Notes under the pieces: generated by a model
Told to the model about the DNA's origin: nothing
Database searches by the model: none
The model's input: the letters and a program-made list of their open reading frames with translations, nothing else
Shown here: piece by piece, positions 42,335-50,937 of the stretch
How the letters are laid out: each line of letters begins with the position of its first letter
Numbering within the stretch: the stretch's first letter is position 1
Position numbers and translations under genes: made by a program
Origin: Pseudonocardia oroxyli
GTDB taxonomy: Bacteria; Actinomycetota; Actinomycetes; Mycobacteriales; Pseudonocardiaceae
Assembly (NCBI RefSeq): GCF_900102195.1
Contig: NZ_FNBE01000013.1
Span: 62,001-126,000 of the forward strand
DNA: 64,000 bases
Reading direction: 5' to 3'

Positions 42335-43552
42335 ATGCGGATCGAGAGCTTCCCTCCCGGCGAGACCGCGCGGACCGACCCCGATCGGCCCGCGCCCCGA
42401 CGACGGCGGCGGATGGTCTCCGTCCTCACCACCGGACTCGTGGTGGGAGCGCTGGTCGCCGGGGTGAGCGGGGGGATCGGGCTGTCGTCGCACAGCGACC
42501 CGGCCCCGGCGGACGCCGCCGCCGCCCCGGCCTCGGCCCCCGCCGCCCCCTCACCCGACCCGAACACCTGCACCCCGCTGGTCGCCGCGATGAGCCCGCG
42601 GGACCGGGTGGCCCAGCGCCTGATGATCGGCGTGGACCCCGCCGACCCGGCCGCGGCCGTCGCGACGGTCCGGGACTCCCACGTCGGCGGGATCTTCATC
42701 GGCGGCAACCCCACGGCGCTGCTGCAGAACGACGCGCTCGCCGCCGTCCAGCAGGCCTCGCGGACGAAGGTCGCGGTCGCGGTCGACGACGAGGGCGGCC
42801 GCGTCCAGCGCATCGACGCCCTCGACGGCGACCTGCCCAGCGCCCGGCAGATGGCGCAGCGGACCCCGGAGCAGGTGCGGGCGCTGGGGGAGGAGCGCGG
42901 CAGGCAGCTGCTCGCGCGCGGGGTGACCTGGAACCTCGCCCCGACCGTCGACGTGTCCGACCAGCCGCGCACCGACGTCATCGGCGACCGGTCGTTCTCG
43001 AACGACCCCGCCGTCGTCACGCGGTACGCGCGGGCCTGGGAGGAGGGGCAGCGCGCGGCGGGGGTCTACGGCGTGCTCAAGCACTTCCCGGGGCACGGGC
43101 ACTCCTCCGGCGACTCGCACCAGGGCCGCGTCTCGGTGCCGCCGCTGGACCAGCTCCGCCAGGACGACCTGAAGCCCTACGCCGACCTGCTCGGATCGCT
43201 CGACCAGGAGCACGTCGGGGTGATGGTCGGCCACCTGGACGTCCCCGGCCTGACCGGGTCGCTGCCGTCGAGCCTCACCCCGGCCGTCTACCAGCTGCTG
43301 CGCGGCGAGTTCGGCTTCGACGGCATGGTCATGACCGACGACCTCGGCGCCATGAAGGCGATCAGCGGCAGCTTCACCCCCGCCCAGGCGAGCCTCGCCG
43401 CCCTGCAGGCGGGCGCCGACATGGCGCTGGTGAGCAACGTCGAACGCCCGGGCCCGATCCTCGACGCGGTCGAGCAGGCCGGTCTCCCCGACACCGACCA
43501 GGCGGTGGAGCGCATCCTGGCCGCGAAGGGCCTCTGCACCCGCGGCTCATGA
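42335..43552 (+). CDS. Glycoside hydrolase family 3, NagZ-like beta-N-acetylhexosaminidase
   Basis: 405 aa. A basic N-terminus and one membrane segment (about 27-50) put it outside the cell; an Ala/Pro linker follows. The catalytic core has VDDEGGRVQRI, the NagZ signature LKHFPGHGHSSGDSH (Asp-His general acid pair) and nucleophile Asp in MVMTDDLGAM. It should release GlcNAc from peptidoglycan fragments or glycans. Its TGA is formed inside the palindrome at 43548. Confidence 0.9.
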   Translation: MRIESFPPGETARTDPDRPAPRRRRRMVSVLTTGLVVGALVAGVSGGIGLSSHSDPAPADAAAAPASAPAAPSPDPNTCTPLVAAMSPRDRVAQRLMIGVDPADPAAAVATVRDSHVGGIFIGGNPTALLQNDALAAVQQASRTKVAVAVDDEGGRVQRIDALDGDLPSARQMAQRTPEQVRALGEERGRQLLARGVTWNLAPTVDVSDQPRTDVIGDRSFSNDPAVVTRYARAWEEGQRAAGVYGVLKHFPGHGHSSGDSHQGRVSVPPLDQLRQDDLKPYADLLGSLDQEHVGVMVGHLDVPGLTGSLPSSLTPAVYQLLRGEFGFDGMVMTDDLGAMKAISGSFTPAQASLAALQAGADMALVSNVERPGPILDAVEQAGLPDTDQAVERILAAKGLCTRGS

Positions 43553-43614
43553 TCACCGCGACTGGAGCGGGATCCGCGCTCAGCGCGGGTCTCGCTCCAG
43601 TCCCGGCGATCATG
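43548..43614. repeat. 67-bp palindrome, copy A
   Basis: Two 33-nt arms (43548-43580 and 43582-43614) around a single C, with four mismatches. It starts at CATGATCACC, which provides the GH3 stop codon. Copy B at 44534-44600 is nearly identical and is better paired. Confidence 0.9.
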
Positions 43615-43671
43615 TGAACGTCTTCTCCCGATCCGCCTCCGGGATCGTCGCCGTCGGGCATCCTCCCCGCC

Positions 43672-44538
43672 GTGGATCTCGCGGTGGTACTCGCGCGACA
43701 GGGCGGCACGGTGGGCCTCGGGCAGGCCCTCACCTGCGGCCTGTCGGACGATGCCGTGCGCAGGCGGGTGCGTTCGCGGCGCTGGCGGCAGGTCTACCCG
43801 CGGGTGTTCCACGCGTCGGACCATCCGTGGACCGACACGTCCCGCACCTGGGCGGTGGTGCTGTGGCTCGGCCCGCGCGGCGTGCTGTCCGGGCCGGCTG
43901 CGGCGTTCGTGCACGGCCTCGCCGACCGCGCCCCGCCGGTCGTCGGGGTGACCGTGCCGCAGCGGAGTCGTCTACGGGGGCGGCCGGGGATCGTGGTCCG
44001 CCGTCGCGACCTCGCGCCGGAGGATCTGGGTGTCCGGCGGGGCATCCGACTCACCGGGGTCGAGCTGACCGTCCTCGAGACCGCCCTGGCGCTGCCCGAC
44101 GGCGCGGCCTTCCTCGACCGCGCGCTCCAGCGCCACGTCCCCCTGCCGCCGCTCGTCGCCGCGTACCACCGCAACCTGGGCGCGCGGGGATGGTCTCGGC
44201 TGCGCCCGCTGCTGGTGGCGGCGCAGGACCGGACGGCGTCGAGGCTGGAACGGCTGTTCCTCCAGATCCTGCGGGACGCGCACCTCACCGGCTGGGTGGC
44301 GAACCTGCGGATCGGTTCCTGGGAGGCGGACGTCGCCTTCCCGGAGCAGCGGGTCGCGATCGAGCTGGACGGCTGGGCCTGGCACGTCGAGCCGGGCCGG
44401 TTCCAGGGCGACCGCACCAAGCAGAACTCCCTCGCCCTCACCGGGTGGACCGTCCTGCGGTTCACCTGGGCGGACGTCACGCAGCGGCCGGACCACGTGC
44501 GGGCGGTGGTCCGACGCGCCCTCGCCCTGGCGGCATGA
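43672..44538 (+). CDS. DUF559-type endonuclease-fold protein with AbiEi-like N-terminal HTH
   Basis: 288 aa. The N-terminal 90 residues (LTCGLSDDAVRRRVRSRRW, QVYPRVFH) look like the AbiEi-type antitoxin winged helix. The C-terminal 100 residues are a Vsr/DUF559 PD-(D/E)xK fold: WEADVAFPEQRVAIELDGW, then RTKQNSLALTGWTVLRFTW. Such proteins are frequent and scattered in actinomycetes; function unproven. No toxin partner is adjacent. The gene is bracketed by the two copies of the 67-bp palindrome. Confidence 0.82.
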   Translation: MDLAVVLARQGGTVGLGQALTCGLSDDAVRRRVRSRRWRQVYPRVFHASDHPWTDTSRTWAVVLWLGPRGVLSGPAAAFVHGLADRAPPVVGVTVPQRSRLRGRPGIVVRRRDLAPEDLGVRRGIRLTGVELTVLETALALPDGAAFLDRALQRHVPLPPLVAAYHRNLGARGWSRLRPLLVAAQDRTASRLERLFLQILRDAHLTGWVANLRIGSWEADVAFPEQRVAIELDGWAWHVEPGRFQGDRTKQNSLALTGWTVLRFTWADVTQRPDHVRAVVRRALALAA

Positions 44539-44600
44539 TCACCGCGACTGGAGCGGGACCCGCGCTCAGCGCGGGTCCCGCTCCAGTCCCGACGATCATG
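44534..44600. repeat. 67-bp palindrome, copy B
   Basis: Arms 44534-44566 and 44568-44600 around one C, with two mismatches. As in copy A, CATGATCACC supplies the upstream gene's TGA. The palindrome separates the convergent DUF559 and reductase genes and should block transcription both ways. Confidence 0.9.
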
Positions 44601-44606
44601 GCGCGG

Positions 44607-45386
44607 TCAGTCCATGTCCAGCCCGCCGTTGACGCTGATCACGGAGCCGGTGATGTAGCCCGCCCGCTCGTCGACCAGGAACTGGACGGCCCGCGCGATC
44701 TCGTCCGCCTGGCCCAGGCGGCCGACCGGGACGCCCTTGAGGAGCTTCTGCAGGACCTCCTCGGGCACCGCCGCGACCATCTCGGTCTCGATGTAGCCGG
44801 GCGCCACGCAGTTCACCGTGACGCCCTTGCGCGCCACCTCCTGGGCGAGGGACTTGGAGAACCCGAACAGGCCGGACTTCGACGCCGCGTAGTTCGCCTG
44901 CCCCACCGCGCCGGACTCGCCGACCACGGAGGAGATGTTCACGATCCGGCCGAAGCCGTTGCCGGTCATGTGGTCCAGCACGGCCTTGGTCATGTAGAAG
45001 GCGCCGGACAGGTTGACCCGCAGCACGGCGTGCCAGTCGTCCACCGTCATCTTGCGCACGGTCTTGTCGACGGTGATCCCGGCGTTGTTGACCAGGTAGT
45101 CGAGGCGGCCGTAGCGCTCCAGCACGTCGGCGACGACGCGCTCGCAGTCCTCGGGCGCGCCGACGTTGCCCTGGTGCACGGAGACCGACGCCCCCTCCGC
45201 TCCCAGCTTCTCCGCCAGGTCCTCGGCGGCCTTGGCGTTCGACGAGTACCCGGCGGCGACGTGCACGCCGTCGCGGGCGAGAGCGGTGGTGATCGCCGCC
45301 CCGATCCCCCGGGCCCCGCCGGTGACGACGGCGACGCGAGGTTCGGGCTGGGCGTCCGTGCGGGGAGCAGGGGCGGCGTTCGTCAT
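44607..45386 (-). CDS. SDR-family 3-oxoacyl reductase (PhaB/FabG-like)
   Basis: 259 aa. Cofactor motif VTGGARGIGAAI, NNAG in LVNNAGITVDKTV, catalytic Ser in NISSVVGESG, Tyr/Lys in NYAASKSGLFGF. KTVRKMTVDDWHAVLRVNL is close to acetoacetyl-CoA reductase PhaB, so NADPH reduction of a 3-oxoacyl-CoA (or ACP) is expected. It starts 3 nt after the carboxylase stop and is the last gene of the KAS III/ACC operon. Confidence 0.92.
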   Translation of the reverse strand: MTNAAPAPRTDAQPEPRVAVVTGGARGIGAAITTALARDGVHVAAGYSSNAKAAEDLAEKLGAEGASVSVHQGNVGAPEDCERVVADVLERYGRLDYLVNNAGITVDKTVRKMTVDDWHAVLRVNLSGAFYMTKAVLDHMTGNGFGRIVNISSVVGESGAVGQANYAASKSGLFGFSKSLAQEVARKGVTVNCVAPGYIETEMVAAVPEEVLQKLLKGVPVGRLGQADEIARAVQFLVDERAGYITGSVISVNGGLDMD

Positions 45387-45389
45387 CTT

Positions 45390-48300
45390 CTACGTCTCCT
45401 GACGCTCGAGTACTCGGGACATGCCCCGGCGGACCGCGTCGACGAGGTACGGCCGGAGCTGGTGGGGATCGACGATCTGGTGAACGGACCCGACGCGCTG
45501 GGCCCGCTGGATGGAGTGGGTGGAGTCGAACTCCTCGGCGACGTCGCCGAGCTTCTCCGACCGGACGTCCGACCGGACGGCGGCGAGCTCGGCCCGCAGG
45601 CCCGCGGCCTCGGCACCGGACGACGCGGCGATGCGCTCCTCGAGCGAGGTCACCCGCGGATCCGCGGCCACCCGCTTGCGCACCTCGCCCGCGAACACGA
45701 CGGCCGCGGCGGGCGCCCCGCCGAGCACCGACGCGTACGAGCCCTCGACGGCGGCGACCTCCATCGAGTCGTTCAGCGTCGCGGAGAAGACCACGAACGC
45801 GCCGCCGTGGTAGCGGGAGACGACGCAGAAGGCGATGGGGCCGTCGAAGTTGACGATGGCCCGCCCGATCTCGGCGCCGTACTCCAGCTGCAGCCCGCGC
45901 AGCGACTCCGGCGAGCCGTCGAACCCGGACAGGTTCGCCAGCACGACCAGGGGCCGGTTGCCCGACGCCGCGTTGATCGCCCGCGCCGTCTTCTTCGACG
46001 ACTTGGGGAACAGCGTGCCCGCGGTGAACTGCTCGGGGCCGTCGACCGGCACGATGCCGCGCCGGGGGACCGGCTTGGACTCGATGCCGAGCAGGGCCAC
46101 GGGCTGGCCGCCGAGGTGGGCGTCGTACACGACGACCGAGTCGGCGTCGTGCATGTCCGCCCAGCGCTCGAGCGGCTCGTGGTCGGCGTCGGCCACCGCC
46201 CGCATCACCGAGCGGATGTCGAAGGGCTTCTTGCGGCCCGGGTTCGTCTCGGCGGAGAAGATCTCCCCGACGGTCGCGAACTCCGGCCCGGCGTGCGGCG
46301 CGGTGGTGACGTCCCGCTGCACCGGGTCCGTGGTCGGCGCGGGCCGCGGGAACCGCTCGCCCGGCACCACGTAGCAGTGCTCGTAGTGCCGGAACAACGT
46401 GTCGACGGCGGCGCCGAGGTCCGGCGCCCAGTACTGCGCCTGGCCGTTCGGGCCCATGATCCGGTCGTAGCCGCCGATGCCGAAGTTGTCCTCGGCCGAG
46501 ACGCCGCCGGAGTAGTCCAGGGACTGCTTGCCGGTCAGCACCATCGCGCTGTCCGGCGTCATGACCAGGATGCCCTTGGTGTGCATGAGCATCGTGGCCT
46601 CGGCGTTCCAGTAGGGCTGGGCGCCGACGTTGATCCCGGTGACGACGACGTTGATCTCGCCGCCCTCCTGGGTGAACTCCACGACCGCGCGCAGCGCCCG
46701 GGAGATCCAGTCCATGTTCTCCGTGCCGGAGTCCATGGCGATCCGCGCGCCCGAGGACACGGCGAACCACTCGATCGGCACCCGCAGCTCCCGCGCGAGC
46801 GTGATGGCCGCGCACACGCGGGCGCACTCGGCCTCGGCCAGCGAGCCGAGCCCGCGGGTCGGGTCGCCGATCAGCACCACGCGGGTCATGCCCTCGGGCT
46901 GCTTGGCGGTCGTCGCGGTGACGGTGCCGAGCACCAGGTTGGCCGTGTTCAGCCCGGGGGCCCGGTCGACCGGCGTGGCCGGCGCGAACGAGCCGTCGAG
47001 CAGGTCGTACTCCTGGAACTCGCCCAGCATCCCGACGATCTCGTACGGGTAGACTGCGCCGCGGCGCTGCGCCTTGATGACGTTCTGGGCGTAGGCGTCG
47101 AGCTCGCGCATCGGGCCGGCGGGCGGCTCGTCGAGCTTGACGGTCAGGCCCGCGCCCGGGGGGCGGGTCAGCCGCAGCAGGTGCGCGCCCTCGGCGGTGC
47201 GGAAGTCGACCTGGACCTGCTCGAGGCCCAGCGCGCCGGTCCGCGCCGCGAGCGGCCGCACGACCGCGTCGAGCTCGGAGAACGGGATGTCGACGACCGG
47301 CCAGACGTGCAGCACGATCCGGTTCCACCCGAGCTTGGCCAGGGCGGGGTCGGCGCTGCGCGCGCTGCGCAGGGAGTCCAGGCAGGCGTCGATGGCCCGC
47401 TCCAGCTCCGGCACCGACCGGATGACGCCGCCGCCCGCAGGCTCGCCGGAGGGCGCGTCGGCGCTGCCGTCCCGCAGGACCGTCAGCCGCCGGACGTCCG
47501 CCAGCGCGATCAGCCGCTGGTCCTCGCGCACGTTCTTGCCGGTGGCGTGGAACAGATGAACGTCCGTCTCAGACGGAAGTCTGCGCAGATCGAAACTCGA
47601 GAGCCGCCACAGCCCGAGCCGCTCGGCCACGAGCGGGTGCAGGCCGCGTAGCGTGCGGTCCTCGACGAGCGTGCCGTCCGCCTCGGGTCGCAGGGTGAAC
47701 CAGACGGGGCCGGGGTCGGCGAGCGCGTCGGTCTCCCGGTTGGGCAGCACCGCCACCGCGATCCGGGCCACCTTGTCCACCGGGACGGCGCCCACCGCGG
47801 CGCGGACGCGCTCGGCGCGGGCGTCGGGGTCGCCCCCGTCGTCGGTGTGCGTCGAGGTGACGTAGAGGTCGACGAGGGCCTTGTCGCCCTCGGGCAGCTC
47901 CTCCACCCGGCGCCGCATCTGGTTCGCGGCGGCCAGCGCGCGGCGCGGGTCGTTGTTGTCGATCACCGTGGCGAGCACGGTGCGCGGCCTGCCCGCGTGG
48001 GTGTAGCGCGCGGTGAGCAGCGGCAACCCGACGGCGTCGATGACCTGCAGGTCCTCGAGCTCGCGGATGCGGTAGTACCGCCGGGTCATGACCTCGAGCA
48101 GGGCCGCGTTGTGCTGCGCCGCGAAGACGCCGAGGATCGTCTCCGACGAGCCGACCAGCCGCTGGATCGCCGCGTCCCGATCGCCCGCCGAGGGCAGCGC
48201 GTCGAGCTCCTGGCGCACCTCGCGGCGCACCCGCTCCCGCTCGGCCTCCACGGCCGGGGCGTCGAAGCAGTGGTAGCGGACCCGGCGGGCCAGGTCGCCG

Positions 48301-50915
48301 ACCACGGGGTGCCGCAGCTGGGTGGCGACGACGAGGTCGTCCAGCGTGCGGAGGTAGTCCTCGGGCAGGTGCGCCAGGGACTCCGGGTGCGCGAGCCGCC
48401 ACTGCAGGAGCCCGCGAATCACGGCCTCGTGCGCGGTGGCCCGCTTGTGCGCCAGGAACATCCAGTACAGCGCGGGCTCGAGGTCCGGACCGTCCGGGCC
48501 GGTCCCGTAGTGCGCCAGTGCCCGGCGCAGCTTCGCGACGAAGGACTGCGGCAGGCCCTCGGTGTCCCGGGACTGGAGGAAGGAGTGCAGGTACTCCTGC
48601 GGGTTGCGGCCGTCGTCCGGCTCGACCGTGTCCTCGCCCGCGCGCTCGCGCCGGTTGCGCGACAGCGCGGACAGGTCGGTGAAGATGCGCAGCACCGCGG
48701 TCTCGCCCGCGAGCACGGCGGGGTCGGCGCCGGGCAGCGCGGCCCGCGCCTTGTCCAGCGTGGAGACGAGCGGGGCGGCCTCGCGGGCGTCGACGTCGTA
48801 GCCGAGGACCTGCCAGCGCAGCGCGGTCAGCACGTCCGCGGCGACGTCCGCCGGGTCGTCGGTGACCGACGTGCCCGCCAGCGCGGTGAGATCGGCGCGG
48901 TCGCCGCTCGCCTCGACGGCGCCGCCCTCCGCGGCGGGCTCCAGCCGGACGAGCTTCGTCCCGCCCTCGACCTGGGTGTTCGCCGGCACGAGGACCTCGG
49001 CCACGGTGCCCGCGAAGGGCGCACGCAGCGCGGTCTCGAGCTTCATCGACTCGACGACGGCGACGACGTCCCCCTCGGCGACCTGCTGCCCGGCCGTGGC
49101 CGGGACGGCGACGACCATGGCGGGGGCGGGCGCGCGGACCATGCCCGCCTCGCCGCCGGAGATGCGGTGCACGGCCCCGTCGACCTCGACGAGGTAGTCG
49201 CTGCCCTGCGGCGCGGCGAGCACCGAGTAGGTGGTGCCCGCGACGGTGAGCCTGCGCTCGAACCGGCCGACGTGCTCGACGTCCACCTCGACGCGCGTGC
49301 CGTCGAGCTCCACGCGGTAGCGCTTGGCCCGGACGCGGGCGACGCGCAGCCGGTAGCTCTCGCCGACGGCCCGGACGTCCGTCTGGTGCCAGGTCTCGGC
49401 GCCGACCTCGGGACGGCCGCGCTCGGCGGCGGCGAACAGCCGGTCCTGCTGGCGGGCCACGTGCCCGTCGTGCGCCTCGACGGCGGTGGCGAGCAGTGCG
49501 ACGTCGAGCCTGCGCGGCGGGGTGTAGCCCTGCGCCATCAGCCCGTCGAGCCAGGTGGTGTCGGTGTCGCCCTCGACGAGCTCGGGGCGCTGCAGCAGGT
49601 CGAGCAGGAAGGCCTTGTTCGTGGTGCCGCCGTCGATCACCGCGGCGGTCTGGCGCAGGGCGCGCAGCAGCCGCGCCCGCGCCTCGTCCCGGTCCCGGCC
49701 CCACGCGATGATCTTCGCGATCATGGAGTCGAACTGGGCCGGGATGAGGTCCCCGGTCGCCACGCCGGTGTCCACCCGGATCCCCGGGCCCGAGGGCAGC
49801 GCGAGGTGCTGGATCAGACCGGGGGCGGGGGCGAACTCGCGCTCCGGGTCCTCGGCGGTGAGCCGGGCCTCGATGGCGTGGCCGGTCCCGCGGGGGGTCT
49901 CGGCGGCGATGTCGGCGAGCTTCCCGCCGCCCGCGATGTGCAGCTGCAGCTTGACGATGTCCACGCCGGTGCACGCCTCGGTGACCGGGTGCTCCACCTG
50001 CAGCCGCGTGTTGACCTCGAGGAACGACAGCAGCCGCTCCTTGGGCTCGTAGAGGAACTCCACGGTGCCCGCGTTGACGTACCCGGCGGCGCGGGCGAGC
50101 TCGGCGGCCGAGCTGCGCAGCAGGGCCTCCTGCTCGGCGTCGAGCGCGGTGGAGGCGGACTCCTCGATGACCTTCTGGTTGCGGCGCTGGACGGAGCAGT
50201 CCCGGATGCCCAGCGTCCACACGTCACCCGTCGCGTCGGCGACGACCTGAACCTCGACGTGCCTGCCGCCGGAGATGGCGCGCTCCAGGAAGACGGTCGC
50301 GTCCCCCGCGGTCTTGGCCGCCTCGGAGGAGGCCCGCTCGAAGGCCTCGGCGAGGTCGTCGGGGTGGTTCACCTTCCGGATGCCGCGCCCGCCGCCGCCC
50401 GCGGTGGCCTTGACCATCAGCGGGTAGCCGATGGCCTCCGCCTTCTCCCGGGCCTCGGCGAGGTCCGCGACGGGCCCGCCGGACCACGCCGCCAGCGGCA
50501 CACCGACGCGCTCGGCGAGCTTCTTGGCCGCGATCTTGTCGCCCAGGTCCCGCATGACCTCCGGCGAGGGCCCCACGAAGGTGATGCCGAGCGTGCGGCA
50601 GAGCTCGGCGAACTCCGCCTTCTCCGACACGAAGCCCCAGCCCGGCCACACGGCGTCGGCACGGGCGACCCGCAGCGCGCGCTCGAGCTCCGCGTAGTCC
50701 AGGTAGGGCGACGGTCCGAGGTGGTCGGGGTCGTCCGGGCCGATGAGCACCGCCTCGTCCGCCTCGCGCACGAACATCGCGCGCCGGTCCACGGCGGTGT
50801 AGAGCGCGATGGTGCGCAGCGGGTGGTGTCCCGCCGCGTTCCACTCGCGCACGGCGTGGATGAGCCGCATCGCGGGCTCACCGCGGTTGACGATCGCAAT
50901 CCGGGAGAAACTCAC
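45390..50915 (-). CDS. Single-chain multidomain acetyl/acyl-CoA carboxylase
   Basis: 1841 aa carrying all three functions. Biotin carboxylase about 1-465 (KATAGGGGRGIRKVN, EVNTRLQVEHPVTE), BCCP with biotinyl Lys625 (VVESMKLETAL), a central region about 690-1250, and carboxyltransferase about 1260-1830 (LIGDPTRGLGSLAEAE, GGYDRIMGPNGQAQYW, RYHGGAFVVFSATLND). The central part (FDLRRLPSETDVHLFHATGK, GKNVREDQRLIALADVR, WNRIVLHVWPVVDIP) resembles the equivalent region of eukaryotic ACC rather than bacterial subunits. It makes malonyl-CoA or an alpha-carboxylated acyl-CoA. GTG 50915 is chosen; ATG 50924 is possible. Confidence 0.9.
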   Translation of the reverse strand: MSFSRIAIVNRGEPAMRLIHAVREWNAAGHHPLRTIALYTAVDRRAMFVREADEAVLIGPDDPDHLGPSPYLDYAELERALRVARADAVWPGWGFVSEKAEFAELCRTLGITFVGPSPEVMRDLGDKIAAKKLAERVGVPLAAWSGGPVADLAEAREKAEAIGYPLMVKATAGGGGRGIRKVNHPDDLAEAFERASSEAAKTAGDATVFLERAISGGRHVEVQVVADATGDVWTLGIRDCSVQRRNQKVIEESASTALDAEQEALLRSSAAELARAAGYVNAGTVEFLYEPKERLLSFLEVNTRLQVEHPVTEACTGVDIVKLQLHIAGGGKLADIAAETPRGTGHAIEARLTAEDPEREFAPAPGLIQHLALPSGPGIRVDTGVATGDLIPAQFDSMIAKIIAWGRDRDEARARLLRALRQTAAVIDGGTTNKAFLLDLLQRPELVEGDTDTTWLDGLMAQGYTPPRRLDVALLATAVEAHDGHVARQQDRLFAAAERGRPEVGAETWHQTDVRAVGESYRLRVARVRAKRYRVELDGTRVEVDVEHVGRFERRLTVAGTTYSVLAAPQGSDYLVEVDGAVHRISGGEAGMVRAPAPAMVVAVPATAGQQVAEGDVVAVVESMKLETALRAPFAGTVAEVLVPANTQVEGGTKLVRLEPAAEGGAVEASGDRADLTALAGTSVTDDPADVAADVLTALRWQVLGYDVDAREAAPLVSTLDKARAALPGADPAVLAGETAVLRIFTDLSALSRNRRERAGEDTVEPDDGRNPQEYLHSFLQSRDTEGLPQSFVAKLRRALAHYGTGPDGPDLEPALYWMFLAHKRATAHEAVIRGLLQWRLAHPESLAHLPEDYLRTLDDLVVATQLRHPVVGDLARRVRYHCFDAPAVEAERERVRREVRQELDALPSAGDRDAAIQRLVGSSETILGVFAAQHNAALLEVMTRRYYRIRELEDLQVIDAVGLPLLTARYTHAGRPRTVLATVIDNNDPRRALAAANQMRRRVEELPEGDKALVDLYVTSTHTDDGGDPDARAERVRAAVGAVPVDKVARIAVAVLPNRETDALADPGPVWFTLRPEADGTLVEDRTLRGLHPLVAERLGLWRLSSFDLRRLPSETDVHLFHATGKNVREDQRLIALADVRRLTVLRDGSADAPSGEPAGGGVIRSVPELERAIDACLDSLRSARSADPALAKLGWNRIVLHVWPVVDIPFSELDAVVRPLAARTGALGLEQVQVDFRTAEGAHLLRLTRPPGAGLTVKLDEPPAGPMRELDAYAQNVIKAQRRGAVYPYEIVGMLGEFQEYDLLDGSFAPATPVDRAPGLNTANLVLGTVTATTAKQPEGMTRVVLIGDPTRGLGSLAEAECARVCAAITLARELRVPIEWFAVSSGARIAMDSGTENMDWISRALRAVVEFTQEGGEINVVVTGINVGAQPYWNAEATMLMHTKGILVMTPDSAMVLTGKQSLDYSGGVSAEDNFGIGGYDRIMGPNGQAQYWAPDLGAAVDTLFRHYEHCYVVPGERFPRPAPTTDPVQRDVTTAPHAGPEFATVGEIFSAETNPGRKKPFDIRSVMRAVADADHEPLERWADMHDADSVVVYDAHLGGQPVALLGIESKPVPRRGIVPVDGPEQFTAGTLFPKSSKKTARAINAASGNRPLVVLANLSGFDGSPESLRGLQLEYGAEIGRAIVNFDGPIAFCVVSRYHGGAFVVFSATLNDSMEVAAVEGSYASVLGGAPAAAVVFAGEVRKRVAADPRVTSLEERIAASSGAEAAGLRAELAAVRSDVRSEKLGDVAEEFDSTHSIQRAQRVGSVHQIVDPHQLRPYLVDAVRRGMSRVLERQET

Positions 50916-50937
50916 GGAGCCCATCCTGCTATACCGC

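Noticed and set aside
43672-44538. Complete type IV toxin-antitoxin or restriction system
   Set aside because: Only the DUF559/AbiEi-like protein is present; no toxin, methylase or specificity gene is adjacent.
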